From: CAZNPH01 sp964574985
GTDB taxonomy: Bacteria > Bacteroidota > Bacteroidia > Bacteroidales > SM23-62
Length of the DNA stretch: 64,000 nt
Reading direction: 5' to 3'
Assembly (NCBI GenBank): GCA_964574985.1
Contig: CAZNPH010000007.1
Coordinates: 62,001-126,000, forward strand
Shown: in pieces, positions 17,002-26,456 of the stretch
Numbering within the stretch: position 1 is the stretch's first letter
Layout of the letters: each line of letters starts with the position of its first letter
Translations under genes and position numbers: made by a program
Notes under the pieces: generated by a model
Database searches by the model: none
What the model was told of the DNA's origin: nothing
Seen by the model: only the letters and a program-made list of their open reading frames with translations

Positions 17002-18828
17002 ATGAGATTTCCCCTTCGCAGTGCAACCACAACAAGCGGCCGCAGGATGGCCGGGGCCAGAAGCTTGTGGAGAGCCAACGGCATGAAAGAAGAACAGATG
17101 GGCAAACCCATCATTGCCGTGGTCAATTCATTCACCCAGCTGGTACCCGGGCACACCCATCTGCATGATGCCGGGCAACAGGTCAAAAAAATCATAGAAG
17201 ATGCCGGTTTTTTTGCACCGGAATTCAATACCATTGCCATTGACGACGGGATCGCCATGGGCCATGACGGCATGCTGTATTCACTGCCTTCCAGGGAACT
17301 GATCGCCGACAGCATCGAGTATATGATCAACGCCCATTGTGTGGATGCCATGATCTGCATCAGCAACTGCGACAAGATCACACCCGGTATGCTGATGGCC
17401 GCCATGAGACTGAACATACCTGCCGTGTTTGTTTCCGGAGGCCCCATGGAGGCCGGGGTAATGAAGAATAAAAAATACGATCTGATCGATTCCATGATCA
17501 TGGCCGGTGATGCCTCGGTAAGCGACAGCGAACTGGATGCGGTTGAGAAGATCGCCTGCCCCACCTGCGGCTCGTGTTCGGGAATGTTCACCGCCAATTC
17601 CATGAATTGCCTGAACGAAGCGATCGGTATGGCTTTCCCGGGAAACGGAACCATCCTGGCCACCCACAAGAACAGGCACAAGCTGTTCGAAAAAGCCGCC
17701 AGACAGATCGCGGAAAACACGGTCAGGTTCTATCAAAAAGGCGACACCACCGTTCTTCCCAGATCCATTGCGGTCAAAGATGCATTCTGCAATGCCATGA
17801 CCCTCGACATCGCCATGGGCGGTTCAACCAACACGGTCCTTCATATCCTGGCCATTGCCAGGGAGGCAGAAGTTGATTTCAGCATGGAGGACATCAATAA
17901 ACTGTCCCGAAAAACCCCGGTATTGTGCAAAGTTGCCCCCAGTTCACCCTATCATGTGGAAGATGTAAACCGGGCAGGAGGCATTTTATCCATCATGGGG
18001 GAACTGGAAAGGAGCGGACTGATTAGGACCGGGGTGTACCGGGTAGACGGACTCACACTGGGGGAGGCCATCAACAAGTATGACATCATGCGCGAAACCG
18101 CAGACGATGAAGCCATCAACCTGTTCTCCAGTGCTCCCGGAGGCACAAAGAACCTCCGGTTGGGGACACAGGAAAATTACTACAGTAATCTTGACCTGGA
18201 CCGGGAAAAAGGCTGCATCCGCAACCAATCGAACGCTTACAGCCAGGATGGCGGACTTGCGGTATTATACGGCAATATAGCCCGGAACGGCTGCATTGTA
18301 AAAACAGCAGGTGTAGACGATGCATTGCTGAAATTCTCAGGCCCTGCAAAGGTTTATTCCTCGCAGGACGAAGCCTGCGATGCCATTCTCGGCAACAGGG
18401 TCAGTGCAGGAGATGTGGTGGTGATCCGCTATGAAGGCCCCAAAGGCGGACCCGGAATGCAGGAAATGCTGTACCCCACATCCTACATCAAATCCAGGAA
18501 TCTGGATACCCGCTGTGCCCTGATCACCGACGGAAGGTTTTCGGGAGGGACGGCCGGACTTTCCATCGGGCATATATCTCCCGAAGCCGCCGAAGGTGGT
18601 GAAATCGCACTGATCCGGGACGGCGATCTGATCGAGATCAACATCCCTGAAAGAAAGATCAACGCCCTGATCCCCGGAAAAGAAATGGAAACCAGGAGAA
18701 AAAAGGAAAATTCCAGGGGTGATCTCGCCTATACCCCGGCAGACCGAAAACGCAATGTTTCCGCGTCACTCAGGTACTATGCCGCGAATGTCACATCGGC
18801 CGATAAAGGAGCCGTTCGTTCAATTTGA
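17002..18828 (+). CDS. ilvD: Dihydroxy-acid dehydratase
   Basis: Fe-S dehydratase that converts dihydroxy-isovalerate and dihydroxy-methylvalerate to the 2-oxoacid precursors of valine and isoleucine. The 608-residue protein opens with LRSATTTSGRRMAGARSLWR. The cluster cysteines sit in ISNCDKITPGM and PTCGSCSGMFTANSMN, and the C-terminal TDGRFSGGTAGLSIGH is intact. First structural gene behind the attenuator, 23 nt upstream of ilvB. Confidence 0.96.
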   Translation: MRFPLRSATTTSGRRMAGARSLWRANGMKEEQMGKPIIAVVNSFTQLVPGHTHLHDAGQQVKKIIEDAGFFAPEFNTIAIDDGIAMGHDGMLYSLPSRELIADSIEYMINAHCVDAMICISNCDKITPGMLMAAMRLNIPAVFVSGGPMEAGVMKNKKYDLIDSMIMAGDASVSDSELDAVEKIACPTCGSCSGMFTANSMNCLNEAIGMAFPGNGTILATHKNRHKLFEKAARQIAENTVRFYQKGDTTVLPRSIAVKDAFCNAMTLDIAMGGSTNTVLHILAIAREAEVDFSMEDINKLSRKTPVLCKVAPSSPYHVEDVNRAGGILSIMGELERSGLIRTGVYRVDGLTLGEAINKYDIMRETADDEAINLFSSAPGGTKNLRLGTQENYYSNLDLDREKGCIRNQSNAYSQDGGLAVLYGNIARNGCIVKTAGVDDALLKFSGPAKVYSSQDEACDAILGNRVSAGDVVVIRYEGPKGGPGMQEMLYPTSYIKSRNLDTRCALITDGRFSGGTAGLSIGHISPEAAEGGEIALIRDGDLIEINIPERKINALIPGKEMETRRKKENSRGDLAYTPADRKRNVSASLRYYAANVTSADKGAVRSI

Positions 18829-18851
18829 AAACACATTAAAGAATCGATATC

Positions 18852-20588
18852 ATGGAACCTCAAACAACACGTCAAAAGAAATCCAAAGCAACTGCCGGTC
18901 AGATGATAACCGGCTCCGAAGCAATTATACGTTCCCTGATCGAGGAAGGGATCGATACCATTTTCGGGTATGTGGGCGGTGCCATCATGCCGGTCTATGA
19001 TGCCCTGTATGACCACAGTGATAAGATCCATCATGTCATGGTGAGACATGAACAGGGAGCCATTCATGCCGCCGACGCATATGCCAGGTTAAAAAAGAAA
19101 CCCGGGGTTTGCTTCGTTACATCCGGACCGGGGGCCACCAATCTGATCACCGGACTTTCAAACGCCATGCTTGATTCGGTACCACTGGTATGTTTAAGCG
19201 GACAGGTACCCGGACCCATGCTGGGAGCCGATGCATTCCAGGAAACCGACCTGATCAGCATATCCATGCCCGTCACCAAATGGAATTTTCAGATCACACA
19301 AACGGACGAGATACCCGAAGCCATGGCCAGGGCATTTTACATAGCCAATTCCGGAAGGCCGGGGCCCGTAGTGATCGATCTGACAAAAAATGCACAGATA
19401 AACAAACTGGAATGGTTTTACCGGAAGAAACCCAGGATCAGGAGTTTCATTCCTTATCCGAAACTGGACATTGAGGCTGTGGAAGATGCAGCCAAACTGA
19501 TAGACGAATCCGAAAGGCCTATGATCCTTGCGGGTCACGGCATCCTGATTTCAGAAGCCCATAAAGAATTGACGAAATTCGCCGAAAAAACAGGGATCCC
19601 TGTTGCCAGCACGTTGCTCGGACTATCGGCGTTTCCTTCGGCCCATACGCAATTTGTCGGCATGCTGGGTATGCACGGCAACTACGGACCCAACATCAAC
19701 ACCAACAAAGCCGATCTGATCATTGCCATCGGCATGCGTTTTGACGACCGGGTAACCGGGAACCTGTCCACCTACGCCAAGCAGGCCAGGGTCATCCATA
19801 TTGAGATAGACCGTGCCGAAATCGATAAAAATGTAAAAGCCGATGTTGCCATCATTGCCGACGCTAAGCAGGCACTGATTGAACTCAACAAAAAAGTCAG
19901 GAAAAGAGAACACACCAAATGGCTGCAGACTTTCCGGGAATATGAAAAAACAGAATTTGAAAAAGTGATCCGAAAAGACTGTCACCGGGACTCGGGAAAA
20001 ATCCATATGGGTGAGGTCATCCACCGGCTGTCCGAAAAAACCAAAGGCAATGCCATTGTGGTAACCGATGTCGGACAACACCAGATGATAACCGCCCGTT
20101 ATTATAAATTCAACAAACCGTTTTCACTGGTGACTTCGGGCGGACTCGGGACCATGGGGTTCGGATTGCCTGCCGGTGTCGGTTCAAAGATCGCAGTTCC
20201 CGGCCGGGAGGTTTATGCCATAACCGGAGACGGGGGATTTCAGATGACCATCCAGGAACTGGGAACCATTGCCCAATATCAGATACCTGTTAAGATCATT
20301 TTGATGAACAATTCATTCCTTGGCATGGTCCGGCAATGGCAGGATCTGTTTTTTGAAAAGCGGTACTCCATGACCGAGCTGGTCAATCCCGATTTTATCA
20401 ATATCGCCCGGGAAGGATACGGCATAAAGGCCTTGAGACTTATTGAGCGTGAAAAGCTCGAAGAATCCCTGGACACAATGATCCGGCACAAGGGGCCTTT
20501 CCTGCTGGAAGTGATGGTGGAAAAGGAACATAATGTTTTCCCCATGGTTCCCGCCGGAGGCACCGTATCGGAAATGATGCTTGAATAA
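18852..20588 (+). CDS. ilvB: Acetolactate synthase, large (catalytic) subunit
   Basis: TPP-dependent enzyme condensing pyruvate with pyruvate or 2-oxobutyrate, the committed step of branched-chain synthesis. The 578-residue protein has the catalytic Glu in MVRHEQGAIHAADAYAR. The FAD/structural segments follow, and the TPP motif GDGGFQMTIQELGTI...NNSFLGMVRQWQ is near residues 460-500. The short basic N-terminal extension (QKKSKA) is not conserved. The regulatory subunit gene follows by 23 nt. Confidence 0.96.
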   Translation: MEPQTTRQKKSKATAGQMITGSEAIIRSLIEEGIDTIFGYVGGAIMPVYDALYDHSDKIHHVMVRHEQGAIHAADAYARLKKKPGVCFVTSGPGATNLITGLSNAMLDSVPLVCLSGQVPGPMLGADAFQETDLISISMPVTKWNFQITQTDEIPEAMARAFYIANSGRPGPVVIDLTKNAQINKLEWFYRKKPRIRSFIPYPKLDIEAVEDAAKLIDESERPMILAGHGILISEAHKELTKFAEKTGIPVASTLLGLSAFPSAHTQFVGMLGMHGNYGPNINTNKADLIIAIGMRFDDRVTGNLSTYAKQARVIHIEIDRAEIDKNVKADVAIIADAKQALIELNKKVRKREHTKWLQTFREYEKTEFEKVIRKDCHRDSGKIHMGEVIHRLSEKTKGNAIVVTDVGQHQMITARYYKFNKPFSLVTSGGLGTMGFGLPAGVGSKIAVPGREVYAITGDGGFQMTIQELGTIAQYQIPVKIILMNNSFLGMVRQWQDLFFEKRYSMTELVNPDFINIAREGYGIKALRLIEREKLEESLDTMIRHKGPFLLEVMVEKEHNVFPMVPAGGTVSEMMLE

Positions 20589-20611
20589 CCCAATAAAAAA
20601 ACAATAGAAAA

Positions 20612-21160
20612 ATGGAAAAAGAATACACCATTTCAGCATACACCGAACACAAGATCGGTCTGCTCCACAGGATCACCATCATCTTCACCAGGAGAAAACT
20701 GAACATCGAAAGCATTACTGCATCGGAATCAGAAGTCAAAGGGGTTTACCGGTTCACCATTGTCATCCGCACCACGCCTGAACAGATCAGGAAAGTGGTC
20801 AAGCAGATCGACAAGCAGATCGGCGTTCTCAAGACTTTCTTTCTGGAGGAACACGAGATCGTCCATCAGGAAATTGCCCTGTATAAAGTGCCTACGGCTG
20901 CCTTTGCCAATGGCAATGATGTGGAAAAGCTGATCAGGGAGCACAATGCGCACATCCTGACCGTGGAACCCGAATACATCATCATTGAAAAGGCCGGACA
21001 TAAACAGGAGACACAGGAGCTTTTCAATAAGCTCAAGCCATACGGCATCCTGCAATTCGTCCGTTCCGGCAAGATCGCGATCACCAAGGATATCCGGGAG
21101 CTGACCAGCTACCTGGAAGAACTGGACCGGGAAAATGCACATTCTATAACCACTTCATAA
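20612..21160 (+). CDS. ilvN: Acetolactate synthase, small (regulatory) subunit
   Basis: Regulatory partner of IlvB that confers feedback inhibition by valine or related amino acids. The 182-residue protein has an N-terminal ACT domain (YTISAYTEHKIGLLHRITIIF and RRKLNIESITASES, about 5-80) and a C-terminal ALS-SSU domain (about 85-175). Lies 23 nt after ilvB and 11 nt before ilvC in the same operon. Confidence 0.94.
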   Translation: MEKEYTISAYTEHKIGLLHRITIIFTRRKLNIESITASESEVKGVYRFTIVIRTTPEQIRKVVKQIDKQIGVLKTFFLEEHEIVHQEIALYKVPTAAFANGNDVEKLIREHNAHILTVEPEYIIIEKAGHKQETQELFNKLKPYGILQFVRSGKIAITKDIRELTSYLEELDRENAHSITTS

Positions 21161-21171
21161 AACGTATCACA

Positions 21172-22218
21172 ATGGCAAAAATAAATTTCGGAGGAATCGA
21201 TGAAAATGTCGTGACCCGGGAGGAATTTCCCTTATCCAGGGCAAAGGAAGTACTGAAACATGAGATCATCGCTGTTCTTGGCTACGGAGTACAGGGGCCC
21301 GGACAGGCGCTCAATCTCAAAGACAACGGATTCAACGTGATCGTCGGACAACGAAAAAATTCATCCAGCTGGGACAAAGCCGTTCAGGACGGGTGGACCG
21401 AAGGCAAAGACCTGTTTGAGATCGAAGAAGCCGCATCCAAAGGCACCATCATTCAATACCTGCTTTCCGATGCCGGGCAGATCGCAACCTGGCCTGTTGT
21501 CAAAAAACATCTGAAACCAGGCAATGCCCTGTATTTTTCCCATGGTTTCGGCATTACCTACAAGGATCAGACCGGCATCATCCCGCCGGAAAATGTGGAT
21601 ATCATCCTGATCGCACCCAAAGGATCGGGAACCTCCCTGCGAAGGTTTTTCCTGGAAGGCAAGGGCCTGAATTCCAGCTACGCCATTTATCAGGATGCGA
21701 CGGGCAAGGCCTGGGAGCGGGTCATAGCCCTGGGCATCGGGGTCGGTTCCGGGTATTTGTTCGAGACAGATTTCCGCAAAGAGGTGTACAGCGATCTGAC
21801 GGGAGAAAGAGGTGTTCTGATGGGCGCCCTGGCGGGAATCATGGAAGCACAATACAACATTCTCAGGGAAAAAGGCCACTCTCCTTCGGAAGCGTTCAAT
21901 GAAACGGTGGAGGAACTCACCCAGAGCCTGATGCCCCTGGTGGCCGAAAACGGAATGGACTGGATGTATGCCAATTGTTCAACCACCGCTCAACGCGGAG
22001 CCCTTGACTGGAAAAGCCGCTTCAGGGATGCGGTCCGTCCCGTCTTTGAAAAATTATACGACAGTGTCGCTTCCGGTGAAGAAGCCAGGATTACCATCGA
22101 AGCCAACCGGCAATCCGATTACCGGGAAAAACTCCGGAGAGAGCTGGATGAGATCAAGAAATCAGAAATGTGGCAGACCGGAGCACAGGTAAGAAAGCTA
22201 AGACCTGAAAAAAAATAG
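21172..22218 (+). CDS. ilvC: Ketol-acid reductoisomerase (NADP+)
   Basis: Isomerises and reduces acetolactate or acetohydroxybutyrate with NADPH. The 348-residue class I-length enzyme shows the Rossmann motif VLGYGVQGPGQALNLKDNGF near residue 36. The specificity loop (VGQRKNSSSW) contains Arg and Ser residues typical of NADPH use. The Mg2+-binding acidic residues lie in DLTGERGVLMGALAG and later EAFNETVEELTQ. Last gene of the ilvDBNC set. No ilvE or leu gene is adjacent. Confidence 0.95.
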   Translation: MAKINFGGIDENVVTREEFPLSRAKEVLKHEIIAVLGYGVQGPGQALNLKDNGFNVIVGQRKNSSSWDKAVQDGWTEGKDLFEIEEAASKGTIIQYLLSDAGQIATWPVVKKHLKPGNALYFSHGFGITYKDQTGIIPPENVDIILIAPKGSGTSLRRFFLEGKGLNSSYAIYQDATGKAWERVIALGIGVGSGYLFETDFRKEVYSDLTGERGVLMGALAGIMEAQYNILREKGHSPSEAFNETVEELTQSLMPLVAENGMDWMYANCSTTAQRGALDWKSRFRDAVRPVFEKLYDSVASGEEARITIEANRQSDYREKLRRELDEIKKSEMWQTGAQVRKLRPEKK

Positions 22219-22300
22219 ATTGCCGGTTTCATGCCTGCTGTCCGCATGTCCTGCCAGTACCGGTGGCCTGCCACCATGCCGGCGAAAAAGGTTTCATCCG
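22219..22300 (+). repeat. Probable degenerate copy of the GC-rich intergenic repeat
   Basis: The stretch behind ilvC contains, in order, TTGCCGG, CTGCTGTCC, CTGCC and GCCGGCGAA. These are the same landmarks and order as the better copies at 53537-53675 and 62396-62534. It also contains the inverted repeat GGTGGC-ct-GCCACC. Similarity is weaker and the boundaries are uncertain. Confidence 0.4.
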
Positions 22301-22358
22301 GTGAACAAAGCGAGGGTGACCATGTTATGGCTGTGTGTACTTACGCCAAACAAGGTTT

Positions 22359-23030
22359 ATGTCAGAAGAAAAGAGAAGATTAATACATAGCCTGATGTTT
22401 CCATCCTTTTTCCTGATACTGATATGGATGGTAAAGATCTTTGAATCGTTCATGGATATGGATTTATCATATCTCGGACTTTTCCCCCTGACCGCAAGGG
22501 GATTGATCGGCATCATTACTTCCCCCCTGATCCACTCAAATTACAAACACCTGTTCGACAATTCCATACCTCTCTTCTTTCTGAGCACTTCCATATTCTA
22601 TTTTTACAAACCGGTTGCATACAAAGTTTTTTTTCTTACTTATGTACTTACCGGGATATGGGTTTGGTTTGGGGCAAGGAGTGCTTATCATGTCGGGTCG
22701 AGCGGACTGGTATACGGTTTTGCCTCTTTTCTGTTCTTCAGCGGGATCATCCGGAGGAACGTCAGACTGCTGGCCATTTCCCTGCTGGTTTCCTTTCTTT
22801 ATGGCGGACTGGTATGGGGGATCTTTCCATACAAGGCAGAGATTTCCTGGGAAAGCCATCTGTTCGGAGGTATTGCGGGATTGTTCCTGGCCATATATTA
22901 CAAGAACCAGGGACCCAGGCGGAAAGAACCTGACTGGGACCAGGGAGAAGAAATGGATGAAGATAAGAATGAAGATGATTACTGGAACCGTTTGACCGAT
23001 GAAAATATGAGGGAACTTCAAGAATCGTAA
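22359..23030 (+). CDS. Rhomboid family intramembrane serine protease
   Basis: Predicted intramembrane protease, 223 residues from the ATG at 22359. It has about six transmembrane segments. The catalytic Ser motif GSSGLVYG lies in one helix and the catalytic His in ESHLFGGIAG in a later helix, as in GlpG-like rhomboids. The HSNYKHLFDN segment matches the rhomboid L1 region (H-x-N-x-x-H-L-x-x-N). The acidic C-terminal tail (DEDKNEDDYW...) is cytosolic-looking. The next gene (sua5 family) begins 12 nt after it. Substrate unknown. Confidence 0.88.
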   Translation: MSEEKRRLIHSLMFPSFFLILIWMVKIFESFMDMDLSYLGLFPLTARGLIGIITSPLIHSNYKHLFDNSIPLFFLSTSIFYFYKPVAYKVFFLTYVLTGIWVWFGARSAYHVGSSGLVYGFASFLFFSGIIRRNVRLLAISLLVSFLYGGLVWGIFPYKAEISWESHLFGGIAGLFLAIYYKNQGPRRKEPDWDQGEEMDEDKNEDDYWNRLTDENMRELQES

Positions 23031-23042
23031 ATATTGTCAATT

Positions 23043-23654
23043 ATGTTGCTGAGAATGCATGAATCATTTCCGGCCGAAAGACACCTGCGCCGGGTAACAG
23101 AGATCCTCAACCAGGGAGGGGTGATCATTTACCCTACCGATACGGTATACGGAATGGGGTGTGATATTTACCAACCCAGGGCAGTGGACCGGGTTGCACG
23201 CATCAAAGGAATAAAATCCTCCCAGGCAGATTTTTCCCTGATCTGTCATGACCTGAGTCATGTTTCGGGATTCACCAGGCCCATCAACAACGAAGTATTC
23301 AAACTTATGAAGGCATACCTGCCCGGTCCCTATACGTTTATCCTCCATGCCAACAGCCAGGTCCCCAAAATATTTCAGAGCAGGAAAAAGACCATCGGCA
23401 TCAGGATCCCGGCCAACAAAATCATCCGGAAAATCGTGGAGGAACTCGGACATCCTGTAATGACCACTTCGGTGCATGACGACGACAGTCTGATCGAGTA
23501 CACCACCGATCCGGAACTGATCCATGAAAAATACAGGAAACTGGTTGATGTGGTGATTGACGGGGGCTACGGGAAAAACGAGCCTTCCACCATAATCGAT
23601 TGCACAGGGGCCCAGCCCGTGATTACGCGTCAGGGAATCGGAGAGATCGATTGA
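23043..23654 (+). CDS. L-threonylcarbamoyladenylate synthase (Sua5/YciO/YrdC family)
   Basis: Predicted to make threonylcarbamoyl-AMP for the t6A37 modification of tRNAs. The product of about 203 residues contains IIYPTDTVYGMGCDI near the N-terminus, LPGPYTFIL in the middle and GIRIPANKIIRKIVEELGHP towards the C-terminus, all YrdC-domain hallmarks. There is no C-terminal Sua5 domain. The usual KxR substrate motif appears changed (KSSQADFS), a pattern closer to YciO, so the enzymatic assignment is less sure than the family. The stop lies 4 nt from the convergent trkH stop. Confidence 0.85.
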   Translation: MLLRMHESFPAERHLRRVTEILNQGGVIIYPTDTVYGMGCDIYQPRAVDRVARIKGIKSSQADFSLICHDLSHVSGFTRPINNEVFKLMKAYLPGPYTFILHANSQVPKIFQSRKKTIGIRIPANKIIRKIVEELGHPVMTTSVHDDDSLIEYTTDPELIHEKYRKLVDVVIDGGYGKNEPSTIIDCTGAQPVITRQGIGEID

Positions 23655-23658
23655 TTCT

Positions 23659-25107
23659 TTATCGTTTCCAGAAGTATGGAGAAAAAAGCAAAAGGACGGT
23701 GAAAAGTTCGAGACGTCCGATCAGCATAAGAAAAGAAAGAAACCATTTCCCGAAAACGGGAATGTGGCTGTAATTTTCAACCGGCCCGACACCTCCAATG
23801 CCGGGACCAATGTTGCCCAGGGTGGCAGCCACTGCCCCAAAGGAAGTGTCCGGGTCATATCCCATGGCCGACATGACCAGTATGCTCAACACGATGGTGA
23901 TGATATAGAATGATATAAAAGCGAATACGTTGTTCAGAATTTCCGGAGAAACAGCCTGTCTGTTCATCCTGACCGGGATCACGGCGTTGGGATGGAGCAG
24001 TCTTTTCAGTTCTGCCGCACTGTTCTTCAGAAACAGCACCACGCGCATGATCTTGATGCCTCCACCGGTTGACCCTGCAGAACCTCCGAAAAACATAAGC
24101 ACAAATATGATGACCCCCAGTATGGTTATCCAGCTGAGATAATCGGCAGTCACATATCCGGTGGTGGTGATGATGGAAATTACCTGGAACAATGCCTCCC
24201 TGAAACTTCTTTCAAAAGTATGGTTGCCGGAAAGGAACAAAACGATGGTCACCAGACCGGTAAAGGCGAGAATAAATATGATGTAATACCGGAATTCTTC
24301 GTTCTTCCAGACCTTGTTCAGATCCAGATGCATGGCAAAATAGGAAAGGGCAAAGTTGGTACCAGCCAGAAACATGAAAAATGCAATAACATAATGTATA
24401 TATGCAGAATCAAAAGCGGCAATACTTGCCTGTTTGGTGGAATAACCCCCTGTGGCCATGGTGGTAAAGGAATGACATACCGCATCAAACCATCCCAGTC
24501 CGCCTGCCATCAACAGAACAATTTCCGTAAAGGTAAAAATGATGTATATGCCCCATAGCCTGGTGGCCGTATCCTTGATCCTGGGATGCAGTTTGTCCGG
24601 AGAAGGCCCCGGCACTTCGGCAACAAACAGCTGCATACCCCCGATACCCAGTATGGGAAGTATGGCCAGTGACATGACAATGATCCCCATCCCCCCCAGC
24701 CATTGGGTCAGACTCCTCCAGAATAGCAATCCGTGCGGCATGGCCTCGATATCGTTGAGTATTGAAGCACCGGTGGTGGTGAATCCGGAAATAGTCTCAA
24801 AAAAAGCATCGGTATAAGATGGGATGGCTCCTGAGATCACAAAAGGCAATGAGCCGAAAACAGAAAACAAAATCCAGCCAAAACTCACGATAAGATACCC
24901 GTCCCGCTTATTGACCACAAATTCTTCTTTCCGGAAAATGAAAAACATCAGGGCGCCAGAAAATGCTGTGATACCTGCACCCGAGGCAAGGGCTGACATG
25001 TCATTTTCATGATAGAAAAGGGAAACGGGAATACAGAGCAGCATAAAGGCCCCTTCGATCAGCAAAAGGAGCCCCAGTATCTTAATGACTGCCCGTTTAT
25101 TGATCAT
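23659..25107 (-). CDS. trkH: Potassium uptake protein TrkH (membrane subunit)
   Basis: K+-translocating membrane subunit of the Trk system. It is 482 residues with about ten hydrophobic segments. Four Gly-containing selectivity-loop segments of the TrkH type can be seen: TISGFTTTGAS, TMATGGYST, TTTGYVTADY and LGNIGPGIG. It also has the FGGSAGSTGGGIK loop that gates the pore. The TrkA gene lies 8 nt upstream on the same strand, so the two form one operon. Confidence 0.94.
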   Translation of the reverse strand: MINKRAVIKILGLLLLIEGAFMLLCIPVSLFYHENDMSALASGAGITAFSGALMFFIFRKEEFVVNKRDGYLIVSFGWILFSVFGSLPFVISGAIPSYTDAFFETISGFTTTGASILNDIEAMPHGLLFWRSLTQWLGGMGIIVMSLAILPILGIGGMQLFVAEVPGPSPDKLHPRIKDTATRLWGIYIIFTFTEIVLLMAGGLGWFDAVCHSFTTMATGGYSTKQASIAAFDSAYIHYVIAFFMFLAGTNFALSYFAMHLDLNKVWKNEEFRYYIIFILAFTGLVTIVLFLSGNHTFERSFREALFQVISIITTTGYVTADYLSWITILGVIIFVLMFFGGSAGSTGGGIKIMRVVLFLKNSAAELKRLLHPNAVIPVRMNRQAVSPEILNNVFAFISFYIITIVLSILVMSAMGYDPDTSFGAVAATLGNIGPGIGGVGPVENYSHIPVFGKWFLSFLMLIGRLELFTVLLLFSPYFWKR

Positions 25108-25115
25108 GGGAAGTC

Positions 25116-26456
25116 TTAATTAAAGAATTTGCCGATTTTGCCGATTCCCGAAGGCAGGGTAAACACAACCACCCGGTCATTGGGTTTGATCAGGGTATCA
25201 CCATCGGCTATAAAACTGTACTTTCCGCGGATCACCCCGCCGATGATCGCATCTTCCGGAAAATCAATTTCACGCAACGGGCCTTCCGTAATGGCGGATC
25301 CCGGACGGACCAGAAATTCCATTACTTCGGCTTTCGTTCCGGTCAGGCACCTGATTGATGAAACCTGCTCGGTCATGGTAAAAGTGAATATGCGGCTGGC
25401 AGTGATCAGTTTCTTATTGATCACCGAATCAATGCCCATATTTTCAGCCAGAGGAATGTAATCGATGTTCTCGATCTCGGCAATAACCTTCTTGACTCCC
25501 ATTTGCTTGGCGAGAAGACATGAAAGGATGTTGGTTTCCGAATTGCCGGTCACGGCAACGAAAGCATCCATTTTCGGTAATCCTTCCTGGATGAGCAGAT
25601 CAACATGGGTGCCGTCCCCGTTGATCACCAGTGTATTGTTCAGGGCATTGGACAATTGATAGGCTTTATCCCTTTTCAGTTCGATCAGTTTCACATTGTG
25701 CTGCCTGCCCAGGGCCATGGCTGTTCTTTTCCCGATCCGGCTTCCCCCGAGGATCATCACATTGTTTATGTCAAATTCCTCCCGTCCCGAATATTTCATC
25801 AATTCATCGATTCCCGACTTATTGGTGATCACGTAGAACTGGTCACCTGCCTGAAATTTTTCTTCTCCTCTGGGGATGATGGTATCACCGTTCCGTGTAA
25901 TGGCAACCGCCCGGTATTCAAGTGCTTCATCAAAATTGGCGGTTTCATGTAAGGTCTTGCCGATGATGGGAGCGGAATCATTCAGTTTGATCACGTACAT
26001 GGACAATTTGCCTCCGTCGAATTCAACCACGTCCGCCATCCCGGTCTGGTGGATGAGGCCGACCGCCTCATTGGCTGCGATCATTTCCGGATAGAGCATA
26101 TAATCGACCCCCATGCTGGAAAAAATCTCCTTGTGGGGCAACTGCAAATATTCATGATTATCGATCCGGGCAATGGTTTTTTTTGCGCCCAGTTTCTTGG
26201 CCAGCACACAGGAAGTAATGTTCACTTCTTCCAGCTGGGTGACGGCAATATGAAGATCTATGCTTTTGATCTTTGCATCTCTGAGCATGCTGATGGATGA
26301 TGCAGACCCTTCAAGGGTCATCAGGTCGTATAAAGCGCCGAACTGTTTGAGCTTGGTATCATCAATATCCGAGAGTACGATGTCGTGGTTCTCGTCACAC
26401 AACATTTTGGCAAGATGCGACCCCACTTCCCCGGCTCCGCATATCAGAATCCTCAT
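25116..26456 (-). CDS. trkA: Trk system potassium uptake regulator TrkA
   Basis: Cytosolic NAD(H)/nucleotide-sensing gate of TrkH. The 446-residue protein has two RCK-N/RCK-C pairs. The first Rossmann motif, ICGAGEVGSHLAKML, is at residues 4-18. The second, VMILGGSRIGKRTAMAL, is near 232-248. Each is followed by the RCK-N core (DLMTLEGS; TLVINGDGTHVDLL) and an RCK-C domain. Its start region lies within the 3' end of the upstream comEC gene (62 nt overlap). Confidence 0.94.
   Translation of the reverse strand: MRILICGAGEVGSHLAKMLCDENHDIVLSDIDDTKLKQFGALYDLMTLEGSASSISMLRDAKIKSIDLHIAVTQLEEVNITSCVLAKKLGAKKTIARIDNHEYLQLPHKEIFSSMGVDYMLYPEMIAANEAVGLIHQTGMADVVEFDGGKLSMYVIKLNDSAPIIGKTLHETANFDEALEYRAVAITRNGDTIIPRGEEKFQAGDQFYVITNKSGIDELMKYSGREEFDINNVMILGGSRIGKRTAMALGRQHNVKLIELKRDKAYQLSNALNNTLVINGDGTHVDLLIQEGLPKMDAFVAVTGNSETNILSCLLAKQMGVKKVIAEIENIDYIPLAENMGIDSVINKKLITASRIFTFTMTEQVSSIRCLTGTKAEVMEFLVRPGSAITEGPLREIDFPEDAIIGGVIRGKYSFIADGDTLIKPNDRVVVFTLPSGIGKIGKFFN

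Noticed and set aside
22261..22285. Terminator behind ilvC (GGTGGC-ct-GCCACC)
   Set aside because: The two-base loop is too small for a stable hairpin and no T-run follows; it is better explained as part of the intergenic repeat.
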